In this document: one piece after another, positions 12,342 to 23,682 of the stretch
Layout: each line of letters starts with the position of its first letter
Numbering within the stretch: the stretch's first letter is position 1
Assembly (NCBI RefSeq): GCF_001619615.1
Contig: NZ_LQQP01000012.1
Location: forward strand, 487,638-551,637
DNA: 64,000 nt
Direction of reading: 5' to 3'
Origin: Microbacterium sp. T32
Lineage (GTDB): Bacteria > Actinomycetota > Actinomycetes > Actinomycetales > Microbacteriaceae
Translations under genes and position numbers: made by a program
The notes under the pieces: generated by a model
Seen by the model: only the letters and a program-made list of their open reading frames with translations
The model's database searches: none
What the model was told of the DNA's origin: nothing

Positions 12342-12347
12342 GATAAT
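12342..12347 (+). promoter_or_regulatory. Extended -10 promoter of the RNase E/G gene
   Basis: GATAAT preceded by TGC gives an extended -10 (TGCGATAAT, 12339-12347). Transcription would start near 12354, leaving a leader of about 180 nt that is rich in GC hairpins but contains no recognised riboswitch. Confidence 0.6.
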
Positions 12348-12534
12348 GGAGCTTCGATGAGCCGCGGCCGCGCCGCAGGCGAATCACCAGAAGACTTCGG
12401 GCGATGACCGCCCTTCGCAGCACGAGCCGCAGGCCTGCTGCAGACCGAGTGAGTTCGCGGCCCCGCCGGGTGCGGCGCCGCACGAGATTTCGCCGGGCGA
12501 CGCGCGGTGTCGCCCGCTAGGGAGTACGCCCGAT

Positions 12535-15132
12535 ATGGCCGACGCAACAGAAGATCAGACGCCCGAAGAGGCTCCCGCGACCGACGCCCCCGAGTCGGTG
12601 CAGGACGAGAGCCCGGCGACCGACACCCCGTCGGTCGACACCGATCCCGACGACGAGGCCGCGGTGGACGACGCGGAGGCCGCCGCCGCGACCGACACCG
12701 GTGAGCCCGCCGTCCTCGAGACCGATGCGGTGGATGCCGCCGACGCCGCCGCCGTGACGGCGACCGACGTCGAGGAGCCCGAGGTGGACGCCGCTCCGGT
12801 CGAGGCCGAAGCAGTCGGCGGGGCCGAAGCCGTGGTCGAGCCCGAAGCCGCCGCCGAGGCGGAAGCCGCCGCTGAGGCAGCGCCGGAGCCCGAGCCGCAG
12901 CCCGAGGCAGCCCCCACGGCGGAAGCGGCCGCCGAGCCGCAGCCCGAACCGCAGCCGCAGCCCGAGGCCCCGGCCGAGCCGGCGAAGCCCGCGATCCCCA
13001 CCGCGGTGTCGCTCGGGCTTCTGCCCGAGGTGTTCGTGTCGGCCGTGTCGACGCAGCTGCACTTCTACGCCCCCGAGCTCCCGCCGCTGCCCGCGCGCGA
13101 CGACGTCGACGAGCGTGACGACGACGGTCCCGTGGAGCGCACCTCGGCGAACGCCCGTCGCCGCAACCGCCGGCGCGGGGGAGCCACGTCCGGCACCGAC
13201 GATCAGCAGGAGGCTCCGGCCGCTCCCGTCCGCCAGCGCGCGGTCGAACTCATCACCGAGCCGCAGCGCATCAAGGGCTCGACGCGCCTGGAGGCGAAGA
13301 AGCAGCGCCGCCGCGACGGCCGCGAGGCCGGACGCCGCCGCCCCGTCGTCACCGAGGCCGAGTTCCTCGCTCGCCGCGAGGCCGTGGACCGTGTCATGGT
13401 CGTGCGGTCCAAGGGCGGTCGCATCCAGATCGGTGTGCTCGAAGACAACGTGCTCGTCGAGCACTACGTCGCCCGGAACCAGGATGCCTCGCTCATCGGC
13501 AACGTCTACCTCGGGCGCGTGCAGAACGTGCTGCCCAGCATGGAGGCGGCGTTCGTCGACATCGGGCGCGGCCGTAACGCCGTGCTGTACTCCGGCGAGG
13601 TCGACTGGGACGGCGTCGAGACCGGCAATCAGCCGCGCCGCATCGAGCTGGCGCTGAAGTCCGGCGACCGCGTGCTCGTGCAGGTCACCAAGGACCCCGT
13701 CGGACACAAGGGTGCGCGCCTGACGAGCCAGATCTCGCTGCCCGGCCGCTACCTCGTGTACGTGCCGAACGGGTCGATGAACGGCATCTCGCGCAAGCTC
13801 CCCGACACCGAGCGCGCACGCCTGAAGAAGATCCTCAAGGAGGTGCTGCCCGAGTCGTCTGGCGTCATCGTCCGCACCGCCGCCGAGGGCGCCACCGAAG
13901 ACCAGCTGACGCGCGACGTCCAGCGCCTCACGGCGCAGTGGGAGCACATCAGCACCCAGGTGAAGACGCTCCAGGCGCCGGCGCTGCTGCACTCCGAGCC
14001 CGACCTTCTCGTCAAGATCGTGCGCGACGTCTTCAACGAGGACTTCACGCGCATGCTCATCCAGGGCGACGAAGCGCTCACGACGATCTCGAACTACCTC
14101 GCGGGCGTCGCCCCCGACCTGCTCGAGCGCGTCGAGAAGTACGAGGGCGACCAGGATCCGTTCGACGCGTTCCGCATCACCGAGCAGATCGAGAAGGCGC
14201 TCGACCGCAAGGTCTGGCTGCCCTCGGGCGGCTCGCTCGTGATCGACCGCACCGAGGCGATGACCGTGGTCGACGTCAACACCGGCAAGTTCGTCGGGTC
14301 GGGCGGCAACCTCGAAGAGACGGTCACGAAGAACAACCTCGAGGCCGCGGAGGAGATCGTCCGCCAGCTGCGTCTGCGCGACATCGGCGGCATCATCGTC
14401 GTCGACTTCATCGACATGGTGCTCGAATCCAACCGCGACCTCGTGCTGCGCCGCCTCATCGAGTGCCTGAGCCGCGACCGGACGAAGCACCAGGTCGCCG
14501 AGGTCACCTCGCTCGGCCTCGTGCAGATGACCCGCAAGAAGCTGGGCCTGGGTCTGCTCGAGACGTTCAGCGAGGCGTGCGAGGTCTGCGCCGGCCGCGG
14601 TGTCATCGTGCACCACGACCCGGTCGTCAAGCACCGCTCCGCCGCGACCAACGGAAACGGCAACGGCAACGGCAACACGAACGGCAACCGCCGCGGTGGC
14701 GCACGCGGGGGCAACGGCTCCCCGGCCGGCAACGGCGGCAACGGCACGAACGGCGGCAACGGCAACGGTGGCCCCGCGGCCCCGACCGGCGGCACGCACG
14801 TCATCACCGAGGGCGTGAAGTCGGCGCTCGCGCAGATTGCGGCATCCACGATCCACCCGACGGTCGACGACCCGGCCGTGGTCGAAGCGGCCGTGGTGGC
14901 GTCGGTCGAGGCGGTCCTGGATGCCAAGGTCGAACAGCCCGTGCGCGAGAAGCGTCCGCGAAAGAAGCGTGAGCCGCGTGCCCCGCGTACCGAGAAGGAG
15001 GCGCTCCTGGAGTCGGTGCTGGAGGCTCTGCCCGAGCCCAAGGCCCCCGGTCAGGGGCGCTCGCGCCGCCGCGTGACGACCGCCGCCCTGACCGGCACGC
15101 CCGTGAGCGCCCACCCGGCCGAGGAGGCGTAG
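12535..15132 (+). CDS. rne: Ribonuclease E/G
   Basis: Endoribonuclease for mRNA decay and rRNA processing; in actinobacteria the catalytic core is flanked by low-complexity regions. The product is 865 residues. Residues 1-165 are acidic and Ala/Glu/Pro-rich. An Arg-rich patch (RRRNRRRGG) lies near 203. The S1-like RNA-binding domain spans about 282-370. The Mg-binding catalytic Asps are in VDVNTGKF (about 579) and VVDFIDM (about 623), and the zinc link is CEVCAGRG (about 682). Residues 703-760 are Gly/Asn repeats, followed by a basic Arg/Lys tail. The ATG at 12535 follows GGGAG. The stop is followed by a palindromic repeat. Confidence 0.96.
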   Translation: MADATEDQTPEEAPATDAPESVQDESPATDTPSVDTDPDDEAAVDDAEAAAATDTGEPAVLETDAVDAADAAAVTATDVEEPEVDAAPVEAEAVGGAEAVVEPEAAAEAEAAAEAAPEPEPQPEAAPTAEAAAEPQPEPQPQPEAPAEPAKPAIPTAVSLGLLPEVFVSAVSTQLHFYAPELPPLPARDDVDERDDDGPVERTSANARRRNRRRGGATSGTDDQQEAPAAPVRQRAVELITEPQRIKGSTRLEAKKQRRRDGREAGRRRPVVTEAEFLARREAVDRVMVVRSKGGRIQIGVLEDNVLVEHYVARNQDASLIGNVYLGRVQNVLPSMEAAFVDIGRGRNAVLYSGEVDWDGVETGNQPRRIELALKSGDRVLVQVTKDPVGHKGARLTSQISLPGRYLVYVPNGSMNGISRKLPDTERARLKKILKEVLPESSGVIVRTAAEGATEDQLTRDVQRLTAQWEHISTQVKTLQAPALLHSEPDLLVKIVRDVFNEDFTRMLIQGDEALTTISNYLAGVAPDLLERVEKYEGDQDPFDAFRITEQIEKALDRKVWLPSGGSLVIDRTEAMTVVDVNTGKFVGSGGNLEETVTKNNLEAAEEIVRQLRLRDIGGIIVVDFIDMVLESNRDLVLRRLIECLSRDRTKHQVAEVTSLGLVQMTRKKLGLGLLETFSEACEVCAGRGVIVHHDPVVKHRSAATNGNGNGNGNTNGNRRGGARGGNGSPAGNGGNGTNGGNGNGGPAAPTGGTHVITEGVKSALAQIAASTIHPTVDDPAVVEAAVVASVEAVLDAKVEQPVREKRPRKKREPRAPRTEKEALLESVLEALPEPKAPGQGRSRRRVTTAALTGTPVSAHPAEEA

Positions 15133-15146
15133 GCGCTCTGCCTCGC

Positions 15147-15210
15147 GCGTGAGGGGTCAAGATTTGTCGCCTGACGGAGGTCAGAAGCGACAAATCTTGA
15201 CCCCTCACGC
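15147..15210. repeat. Palindromic repeat family A, copy 1, at a convergent 3' junction
   Basis: Two perfectly complementary 24-nt arms (15147-15170 and 15187-15210, starting GCGTGAGGGGTCAAG) enclose 16 nt that form a further CTGAC/GTCAG helix with a GGAG loop. A second copy with the same arms lies at 55336-55398, also between two convergent genes. It probably acts as a bidirectional terminator or mRNA 3'-end stabiliser after rne and the opposing DUF4031 gene. Confidence 0.9.
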
Positions 15211-15227
15211 GGAGGGCGCGCAGAGCC

Positions 15228-15500
15228 TCAGAGGCCGCGGCGCTCTCGGGCGGTGATGCGCAGACCCGATGCGCGGAGGCGCCGCACCAGCTCGCGACCG
15301 CCGACGTGCTCGGCCCCCGCGGCGACGAGGTCGGCGTGACGCTCGTCGGGGACGTCGTAGTGGTCGAGATCGAACGCGCGCGCCGGGATACCGGCTGCGG
15401 CGGCGAACGCGTGCAGTTCGTCGAGGTTCGCGTCGCTCACGAGATGCGCCCACAGCCTGCCGTGCGCGGGCCACTGCGGGTCGTCGATGAGAATCGCCAC
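15228..15500 (-). CDS. DUF4031 domain protein
   Basis: A 90-residue protein starting MAILIDDPQWPAHGRLWAHL, which is the signature of the DUF4031 family, a small family widespread in actinobacteria with no established function. Conserved features visible are the DDPxWPxHGxxWxHL start, SDxxxxELHxFA and DHYDVP near residue 46. No membrane segment or signal peptide is present. The gene is convergent with rne and divergent from rplU. Its short length and central conserved His/Asp residues could suggest a small enzyme or binding protein, but this is speculation. Confidence 0.85.
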   Translation of the reverse strand: MAILIDDPQWPAHGRLWAHLVSDANLDELHAFAAAAGIPARAFDLDHYDVPDERHADLVAAGAEHVGGRELVRRLRASGLRITARERRGL

Positions 15501-15537
15501 TCCGCGATCCTACGGCCGACACGCGGTCCCGATGCTT

Positions 15538-15566
15538 TTGCCGGATGCCGCCGGGTGAGCTAAACT
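15538..15566 (+). promoter_or_regulatory. Promoter of the rplU-rpmA operon
   Basis: TTGCCG (15538-15543) and TAAACT (15561-15566) with 17-bp spacing. Transcription near 15573 gives a leader of about 140 nt with a GGGCTT/AAGCCC hairpin around 15648-15660, a possible ribosomal-protein leader element that I cannot assign to a known family. Confidence 0.6.
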
Positions 15567-15712
15567 CGTCCTTTGGTGCGTCGTGTCCGCGCGATTGACG
15601 CGAGACCCCGTCGGCTTCGGTCGGCCGGATCGCACCGAGACTCAGGGCTTCAAGCCCTCCCGACGTCATCAGACAACCGGAGCCGTGCGCTCCCGAACGA
15701 AACAGGTGTGAA

Positions 15713-16021
15713 GTGGTTTACGCAGTTGTGCGCGCCGGCGGCCGGCAGGAAAAGGTCGAGGTCGGCACGATCGTCGTGCTCGACCGCCAGGCGGCGAAGG
15801 TCGGCGAGAGCATCCAGCTGCCCGCCGTCCTGTTCGTCGACGGCGAGACGGTCACGACCGACGCCGACAAGCTCGCGAAGGTCTCGGTCACGGCCGAGGT
15901 CCTCGGTGAGGAGCGCGGTCCGAAGATCGTGATCCAGAAGTTCAAGAACAAGACCGGCTACAAGAAGCGCCAGGGCCACCGTCAGGACCTCACGCGCGTC
16001 AAGATCACCGGCATCAAGTAA
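15713..16021 (+). CDS. rplU: 50S ribosomal protein L21
   Basis: Binds 23S rRNA in the large subunit. The 102-residue product begins [18 protein letters not shown] and ends with [18 protein letters not shown], both diagnostic of L21. The start is a GTG at 15713 with AGGTG four bases upstream. It forms an operon with rpmA 18 nt downstream, and the wider rplU-rpmA-obgE order is the classical bacterial arrangement. Confidence 0.98.
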   Translation: MVYAVVRAGGRQEKVEVGTIVVLDRQAAKVGESIQLPAVLFVDGETVTTDADKLAKVSVTAEVLGEERGPKIVIQKFKNKTGYKKRQGHRQDLTRVKITGIK

Positions 16022-16039
16022 GAGCCAGGAGACGCAGAG

Positions 16040-18832
<2,793 letters not shown>

Positions 18833-18833
<1 letters not shown>

Positions 18834-20092
18834 TGACGCTCACCGCCGTTTCGGTCGACGACCGGCTGCGCCTCGCGAAGGATGCCGCGCGCGAGGTCGG
18901 GCTCCTGGACTCCGCGGCCAAGACCGCGATGCTGCGCGCGATCGCCGACGCCATCGACGCGGCGTCCGACGAGATCGTCGCGGCGAACGCCGACGATCTG
19001 GCCCGCGGGCGCGAGTCCGACATCGGCGACGCGCTACTCGATCGTCTCCGGCTGGATGCCACCCGCGTGGCGGCGCTGGCCGCGGCGGTGCGCGACGTCG
19101 CCGAGCTGCCCGATCCGGTCGGGCGCGTGCTCGACCAGCGCACGCTGCCCAACGGCCTGCAGCTCGAGAAGGTCGCGGTACCCTTCGGCGTCGTGGGCTC
19201 GATCTACGAAGCGCGTCCGAACGTCACGGTCGACATCGCCGCCCTCGCGCTCCGCTCCGGCAATGCCGTGGTGCTCCGCGGCGGATCAGCCGCGCAGAGC
19301 ACGAACGCCGCGCTCGTCCGCGTCATGCGCGACGCCCTCGAGGCGCAAGGGCTCACGCCCGACGCGATCCAGACCGTCGACGACTTCGGCCGCGACGGCG
19401 GACGGGCGCTCATGAACGCCCGGGGCCTCGTCGACGTCCTGGTGCCGCGGGGGAGCGCGGGTCTCATCGAGACCGTCGTCACCGAATCCACGGTTCCCGT
19501 CATCGAGACGGGCGCCGGCGTCGTCCACGTATACCTGGATGCCACGGCCAATGCCGATTGGTCCCGCGACATCGTCCTCAACGCGAAGACGCAGCGTCCG
19601 AGTGTGTGCAACGCGGTCGAGACGGTTCTCGTGCATCGGGATGCCGCCGACCGCCTGCTTCCCGACCTCCTGGGTTCGCTCGCGGAGGCGGGCGTCCGCG
19701 TCCACGGCGACGAGACCGCCATGGGCTACGACCCCCGCGTCGTCGCCGCGACGGAGGAGGACTGGGCCACCGAATACTTGAGCCTCGACCTCGCGGTGCG
19801 CGTCGTCGACGACCTCGACACCGCGCTCGAGCACATCCGCCGCTACTCGACGCACCACACCGAGTCGATCATCACCGACGACGAGGCATCCGCGTCGCGC
19901 TTCCTGGCGGAGGTCGATTCGGCCGTCGTCCTGGTCAACGCCTCGACCCGCTTCACCGACGGGAGCGAGTTCGGCTTCGGCGCGGAGGTGGGGATCTCGA
20001 CCCAGAAGCTGCACGCGCGCGGCCCCATGGGCCTCGCCGAGCTCACCAGCACCAAGTGGCTGGGGCGCGGCGACGGCCAGGTTCGGGCCTGA
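18833..20092 (+). CDS. proA: Gamma-glutamyl phosphate reductase
   Basis: Second step of proline synthesis; NADPH-dependent reduction of gamma-glutamyl phosphate to the semialdehyde. The 419-residue protein belongs to the aldehyde dehydrogenase superfamily. VPFGVVGSIYEARPNVTVD (about 104-122) is the family signature, and the catalytic Cys is in QRPSVCNA near 258. The end LTSTKWLGRGDGQ is typical. Translation is coupled to proB by a TGATG junction. Confidence 0.98.
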
Positions 20093-20097
20093 CCGCA

Positions 20098-20103
20098 TAA
20101 AAT
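20098..20103 (+). promoter_or_regulatory. -10 box before the small membrane protein and nadD
   Basis: TAAAAT just after the proA stop. Transcription would begin near 20110, about 33 nt before the ATG at 20143, which is preceded by CGGAG. No clear -35. Confidence 0.5.
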
Positions 20104-20142
20104 GACCCTGCGCGCCGCGCAGAAACCTCGAACGGAGCACTG

Positions 20143-20370
20143 ATGACTTTCGCCTCGCTGATCGCTTACGCCGCTGCTGAGGGCGCCCACCACGAGGGCG
20201 GCAACGTGCAGGCTCAGACCTTCTGGTACGGCGCGGTCGCTTTCATCGTGTTCGTGTCGCTGAGCCTGGTGACCCTGTCGTACCGCAACGTCTCGAACCG
20301 TCACGCGCACAAGGCCGAGGCCTACACGAAGAAGCACGGGACGCCCACGCCCGAGGCGCACGGCCACTGA
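20143..20370 (+). CDS. Small single-pass membrane protein, unknown function
   Basis: A 75-residue protein with one membrane segment (about residues 28-46, [20 protein letters not shown]) and a short His-rich stretch before and after it (AHHEGG; HAHKAE and EAHGH at the end). A small protein of this shape is common between proA and nadD in Microbacteriaceae, but I know no function. CGGAG sits 8 nt before the ATG. The first segment ([12 protein letters not shown]) is weakly hydrophobic and could be a second helix. Its 10-nt spacing to nadD suggests co-expression. Confidence 0.8.
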   Translation: MTFASLIAYAAAEGAHHEGGNVQAQTFWYGAVAFIVFVSLSLVTLSYRNVSNRHAHKAEAYTKKHGTPTPEAHGH

Positions 20371-20380
20371 GGCCCACTGT

Positions 20381-20977
20381 ATGTCGGTGACGCGCGCCCC
20401 TCGCATCGGGGTCATGGGTGGGACGTTCGATCCCATCCATCACGGTCACCTGGTCGCGGCCAGCGAGGTCGCGCAATCGTTCGATCTCGACGAGGTCATC
20501 TTCGTCCCCACGGGTCGCCCGTGGCAGAAAGCCGACGTCACCGAGAGCGAACACCGCTATCTGATGACCGTCATCGCGACGGCATCCAATCCGCAATTCA
20601 CCGTGAGCCGCGTCGACATCGATCGGGCGGGTCCGACCTACACGATCGACACGCTCCGTGATCTCAAACGTGAACGGCCGGGTGCCGACCTCTTCTTCAT
20701 CACCGGTGCCGACGCGGTCGCGCAGATCCTCGGCTGGCGCAACCACCAGGAGCTGTGGGACCTCGCGCACTTCGTGGCGGTGTCCCGACCGGGCCACGTG
20801 CTGACGACGGAGGGGCTGCCCACCGAAGACGTCAGCCAGCTCGAGATCCCGGCGCTGTCCATCTCGTCCACCGACTGCCGCGCCCGCGTGCGCCGAGGCC
20901 ACCCCGTGTGGTACCTCGTGCCCGACGGTGTCGTGCAGTACATCGCGAAGCATCACCTCTACCGGAGCCCCGCATGA
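20381..20977 (+). CDS. nadD: Nicotinate-nucleotide adenylyltransferase
   Basis: Adenylates nicotinate mononucleotide in NAD synthesis. The 198-residue product has [18 protein letters not shown] at residues 10-27 with the HxGH nucleotidyltransferase motif, and [21 protein letters not shown] near the C-terminus as the ISSTxIR-type motif (here with Asp-Cys in place of the usual residues). The ATG at 20381 is used; the next upstream in-frame start is absent. The stop overlaps the following ATG. Confidence 0.96.
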   Translation: MSVTRAPRIGVMGGTFDPIHHGHLVAASEVAQSFDLDEVIFVPTGRPWQKADVTESEHRYLMTVIATASNPQFTVSRVDIDRAGPTYTIDTLRDLKRERPGADLFFITGADAVAQILGWRNHQELWDLAHFVAVSRPGHVLTTEGLPTEDVSQLEIPALSISSTDCRARVRRGHPVWYLVPDGVVQYIAKHHLYRSPA

Positions 20978-22194
20978 GCACTTCCGAGAATTCCGAGACC
21001 CCGCCGCTGACGCGGCGTCAGCTGCGCGAACTCCGCAACACCGGCGCCACGCCGATCATCGCCCCGCCGTTCGACGCCCCCGCCGAGGCGCCCGACGCAG
21101 AGCCCACCCCCGCCGAGCCGGCCATTGCCGGGCCTGCGGTGTCCGAGCCGACTCCGGATGCCACGGCCCCGGCCGAGCCGGAACCCACGGCTACCGCTCC
21201 CGGGGAGCCGGCCGTCGAGGAAGAGCCCGTGCCCGAGGCCCCCGCCAAGAAGGGCGGCATGCTGGGCGGACTCTTCGGCCGCGGCAGGGCAGAGAAGGAC
21301 GAGGAGACGCCCGCGGAAGAGCCTGCCGCGGCGCAGCCGGCCGCGGACGAACCGGCAGCCGAGCCGGCCCCCGCGGAACCGCTGGTTCCCGCGACGTTCG
21401 CCCCGCCCGCGAGCAGTGATCTCGGCGTGACGGGCCTCACGCGTCGCCAGGTGCGCGCGCAGGAGCGCATCCGCACGGCGAGCGTCCCGGTCATCACGCC
21501 CGATCTCCAGCCCGACGCCCCGGTGTCGCCCGAGGTTGCACCGGCCGAGACCGCGACCGACACGCCGGTCGAGGAGGCGGCATCCACGGATCTCGCCGAG
21601 CCGACCGACGCACCCAAGACCGCCGGGCTCGAGGCGATCTTCCGCCCGGCGGCTCCCGCAGAGCCGGAGAGCACCGAGGACGCCTCCGTCTCGACGGTGA
21701 ACCCCGCGCTCGGGTCGCACCTGCTCGACGGCGAGGCGCCGAACATCTCGCTGCCGCCGTCGTTCGATCAGCTCATCGAACGGAGCGCCGTGACGACCGG
21801 CTCGGTGTCGATGCCGAACGCCCTGATCCTCTCGCAGACGCCCACGGGCGTGCCGCTGGTGGGCCCGGTCACCGCCACGGGCGAGATCATCGTCACGGGC
21901 ACGTTCGAACTGCCCGAGGGACTCGGTTCGTCCGGTCACGCCCCCGGAACCACCGACGGTCGCGACGTGGATGCCGTCCTCCTCGACGGCGAGCTGCCGC
22001 CCGCGTCGTCGCCCACCCCCATCGCGGCCAGCGCCGCCATCAGCACCGTCAAGCAACCCGGTGAGATCATTCGCCCCCCGGCGCCGGAGAAGGGCAGCAA
22101 GCTCGTCATCGGTCTCATCATCACCACCGGCGCCCTCGCCGTGGCGGTCGCCGTCGCGCTGGTTCTCGCCTTCACGACAGGAGTCTTCGGATGA
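20974..22194 (+). CDS. Pro/Ala/Glu-rich tail-anchored protein, unknown function
   Basis: A 406-residue protein I do not recognise. It has two copies of an LTRRQ(L/V)R motif, at about residues 10-16 ([14 protein letters not shown]) and about 152-158 ([14 protein letters not shown]). Between them are about 130 residues rich in Ala, Pro and Glu, including a [17 protein letters not shown] patch near 91. A single hydrophobic segment near the C-terminus (about 376-402) is followed by only a few residues, so it is probably tail-anchored with most of the chain in the cytoplasm. Overlapping start and stop codons with nadD and rsfS place it inside a tightly coupled operon. LTRRE/Q-type N-termini are common in Microbacteriaceae membrane proteins. 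Confidence 0.8.
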   Translation: MSTSENSETPPLTRRQLRELRNTGATPIIAPPFDAPAEAPDAEPTPAEPAIAGPAVSEPTPDATAPAEPEPTATAPGEPAVEEEPVPEAPAKKGGMLGGLFGRGRAEKDEETPAEEPAAAQPAADEPAAEPAPAEPLVPATFAPPASSDLGVTGLTRRQVRAQERIRTASVPVITPDLQPDAPVSPEVAPAETATDTPVEEAASTDLAEPTDAPKTAGLEAIFRPAAPAEPESTEDASVSTVNPALGSHLLDGEAPNISLPPSFDQLIERSAVTTGSVSMPNALILSQTPTGVPLVGPVTATGEIIVTGTFELPEGLGSSGHAPGTTDGRDVDAVLLDGELPPASSPTPIAASAAISTVKQPGEIIRPPAPEKGSKLVIGLIITTGALAVAVAVALVLAFTTGVFG

Positions 22195-22568
22195 CAGCCA
22201 GCCCCAACGGCATCGAGATGGCGCGCATCGCCGCGATCGCCGCCGACTCGAAAGCGGGCGAAGACCTCGTCGCCCTCGACGTCTCCGAGCCGCTCCCGCT
22301 CGTCGACATCTTTCTGCTCGTCACCGGTCGCAACGAGCGCAACGTCGCGGCGATCGCCGACGAGGTCGAGGAGAAGCTCCTCGAGGCCGGCCACAAGCGG
22401 CTCCGCCGCGAGGGACGCCAGGAATCGCGCTGGGTGCTCCTCGACTTCGGCGACCTCGTCGTGCACGTGTTCCACGAGCAGGAACGCGTGTACTACGGCC
22501 TCGAACGCTTGTGGAAGGACTGCCCGGTCGTGCCGCTCGAGCTCCCGGCTCCGGCGTCCGCCGACTGA
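22191..22568 (+). CDS. rsfS: Ribosome silencing factor RsfS
   Basis: Binds L14 on the 50S subunit and blocks subunit joining during starvation. The 125-residue protein has LVALDVSEPLPLVDIFLLVTG near residues 27-47 and the WVLLDFGDLVVHVFHEQER stretch near 80-98, diagnostic for the RsfS/Iojap family. It follows nadD and the tail-anchored gene with ATGA coupling; nadD-rsfS proximity is widespread. A terminator follows. Confidence 0.97.
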   Translation: MTASPNGIEMARIAAIAADSKAGEDLVALDVSEPLPLVDIFLLVTGRNERNVAAIADEVEEKLLEAGHKRLRREGRQESRWVLLDFGDLVVHVFHEQERVYYGLERLWKDCPVVPLELPAPASAD

Positions 22569-22585
22569 CGCCGCACGAACGAAGC

Positions 22586-22625
22586 GAAGCGCCGCCCCCC
22601 GTGGGAGCGGCGCTTCGGCGTTTCT
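22586..22625. terminator. Bidirectional terminator between rsfS and mesD
   Basis: Stem GAAGCGCCGC (22586-22595) with GCGGCGCTTC (22607-22616), 11-nt loop, followed by GGCGTTTCTC on the plus strand. It lies between two convergent genes and overlaps the end of the mesD stop region. Confidence 0.75.
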
Positions 22626-23662
22626 CAGACCAGCGCGGGGGCGAGCTCGTCGCGCAGGATCGCCGCGCCCGCGCTCAGCGCGCTGAGCTTCGCGAGAGCG
22701 ATATCGCGGGGCAGGGGAGCCATGCCGCAGTTGGTGCTGGCGACGAGCTTGTCGGCATCCACGAACTCGAGCGCGCGGCGCAGGGTGTCGGCGACCTCCT
22801 CGGGGCGCTCGATCTCGTGCGAGGCGACGTCGATGGCACCGAGCATGATCCTCTTGCCGCGGAGGAGCTCGATGACGTCGAGCGGGATGCGGGAGTTGTG
22901 CGACTCCAGCGACACCGTGTCGATGTTCGACTCCTTCAGCAGCGGGAACGAGTGCTCGTACTGGCGCCACTCGGGGCCGAGCGTCGCCTTCCAGTCCGTG
23001 TTCGCCTTGATGCCGTAGCCGTAGCAGATGTGCACGACGGTCTCGGCGCGGAGCCCCTCGATCGCCCGCTCGAGCGTGGCGACCCCCCAGTCGCGCACGT
23101 CGTCGAAGAACACGTTGAAGGCCGGCTCGTCGAACTGGATGATGTCGACGCCCGCCGCCTCGAGCTCCTTCGCCTCCTGGTTCAGGATGCCGGCGAACTC
23201 CCACGCGAGCTTCTCGCGGCTCCCGTAGTACCGGTCGGCCAGCGTGTCGATCATTGTCATGGGCCCGGGCAGCGCCCACTTGATCGGCTGGTCGGTCTGC
23301 TGGCGGAGGAAGGCGGCATCCGGGACGAAGACCGGCTTCTCGCGCCCGACGGGACCGACGACCGTCGGAACGCTCGCGTCGTAACGGTTGCGGATGCGGA
23401 CCGTCTCGCGGTTCTCGAAGTCGACGCCGCTGAGGTGCTCGATGAACGTCGTGACGAAGTGCTGGCGGGTCTGCTCGCCGTCGCTGATGATGTCGAGGCC
23501 CCGCTGCCGCTGCTCGTGCACGGCGGCGCGGAGGGCGTCCTGCTTGCCCTCGACGAGGGCGTCGCCCTCGAGCGCCCAGGGCGACCAGAGCTTCTCGGGC
23601 TCGGCGAGCCACGAGGGCTTGGGGAGGCTCCCGACGGCGGCGGTGGGGATCAGGGCGTTCAT
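22625..23662 (-). CDS. mesD: Core methionine synthase, probable MesD
   Basis: A 345-residue MetE C-domain-like protein that lacks the N-terminal folate-binding half of full MetE. The zinc ligands expected for homocysteine binding are all visible: His211 and Cys213 in VVHICYGYG, Glu253 in SLESHNS and Cys312 in ASTNCGM. The neighbouring gene is a DUF1852 protein. MesD enzymes of aerobic bacteria are known to need DUF1852 (MesX) and oxygen, and not methyl-folate or cobalamin; the methyl donor is unknown to me. The pair-wise arrangement is the main reason for choosing MesD over a generic 'methionine synthase II'. It starts 20 nt after the mesX stop and ends in a terminator. Confidence 0.88.
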   Translation of the reverse strand: MNALIPTAAVGSLPKPSWLAEPEKLWSPWALEGDALVEGKQDALRAAVHEQRQRGLDIISDGEQTRQHFVTTFIEHLSGVDFENRETVRIRNRYDASVPTVVGPVGREKPVFVPDAAFLRQQTDQPIKWALPGPMTMIDTLADRYYGSREKLAWEFAGILNQEAKELEAAGVDIIQFDEPAFNVFFDDVRDWGVATLERAIEGLRAETVVHICYGYGIKANTDWKATLGPEWRQYEHSFPLLKESNIDTVSLESHNSRIPLDVIELLRGKRIMLGAIDVASHEIERPEEVADTLRRALEFVDADKLVASTNCGMAPLPRDIALAKLSALSAGAAILRDELAPALV

Positions 23663-23682
23663 AAGAGCGGTCTCCGGCAGGG

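Noticed and set aside
12517..15114. An 865-residue open frame antisense to RNase E/G, and similar long antisense frames inside ileS (5675-8518) and leuS (31153-33453)
   Set aside because: Long mirror frames are normal in GC-rich genes; their composition is Arg/His/Val-rich without any domain, and the sense genes are clear.
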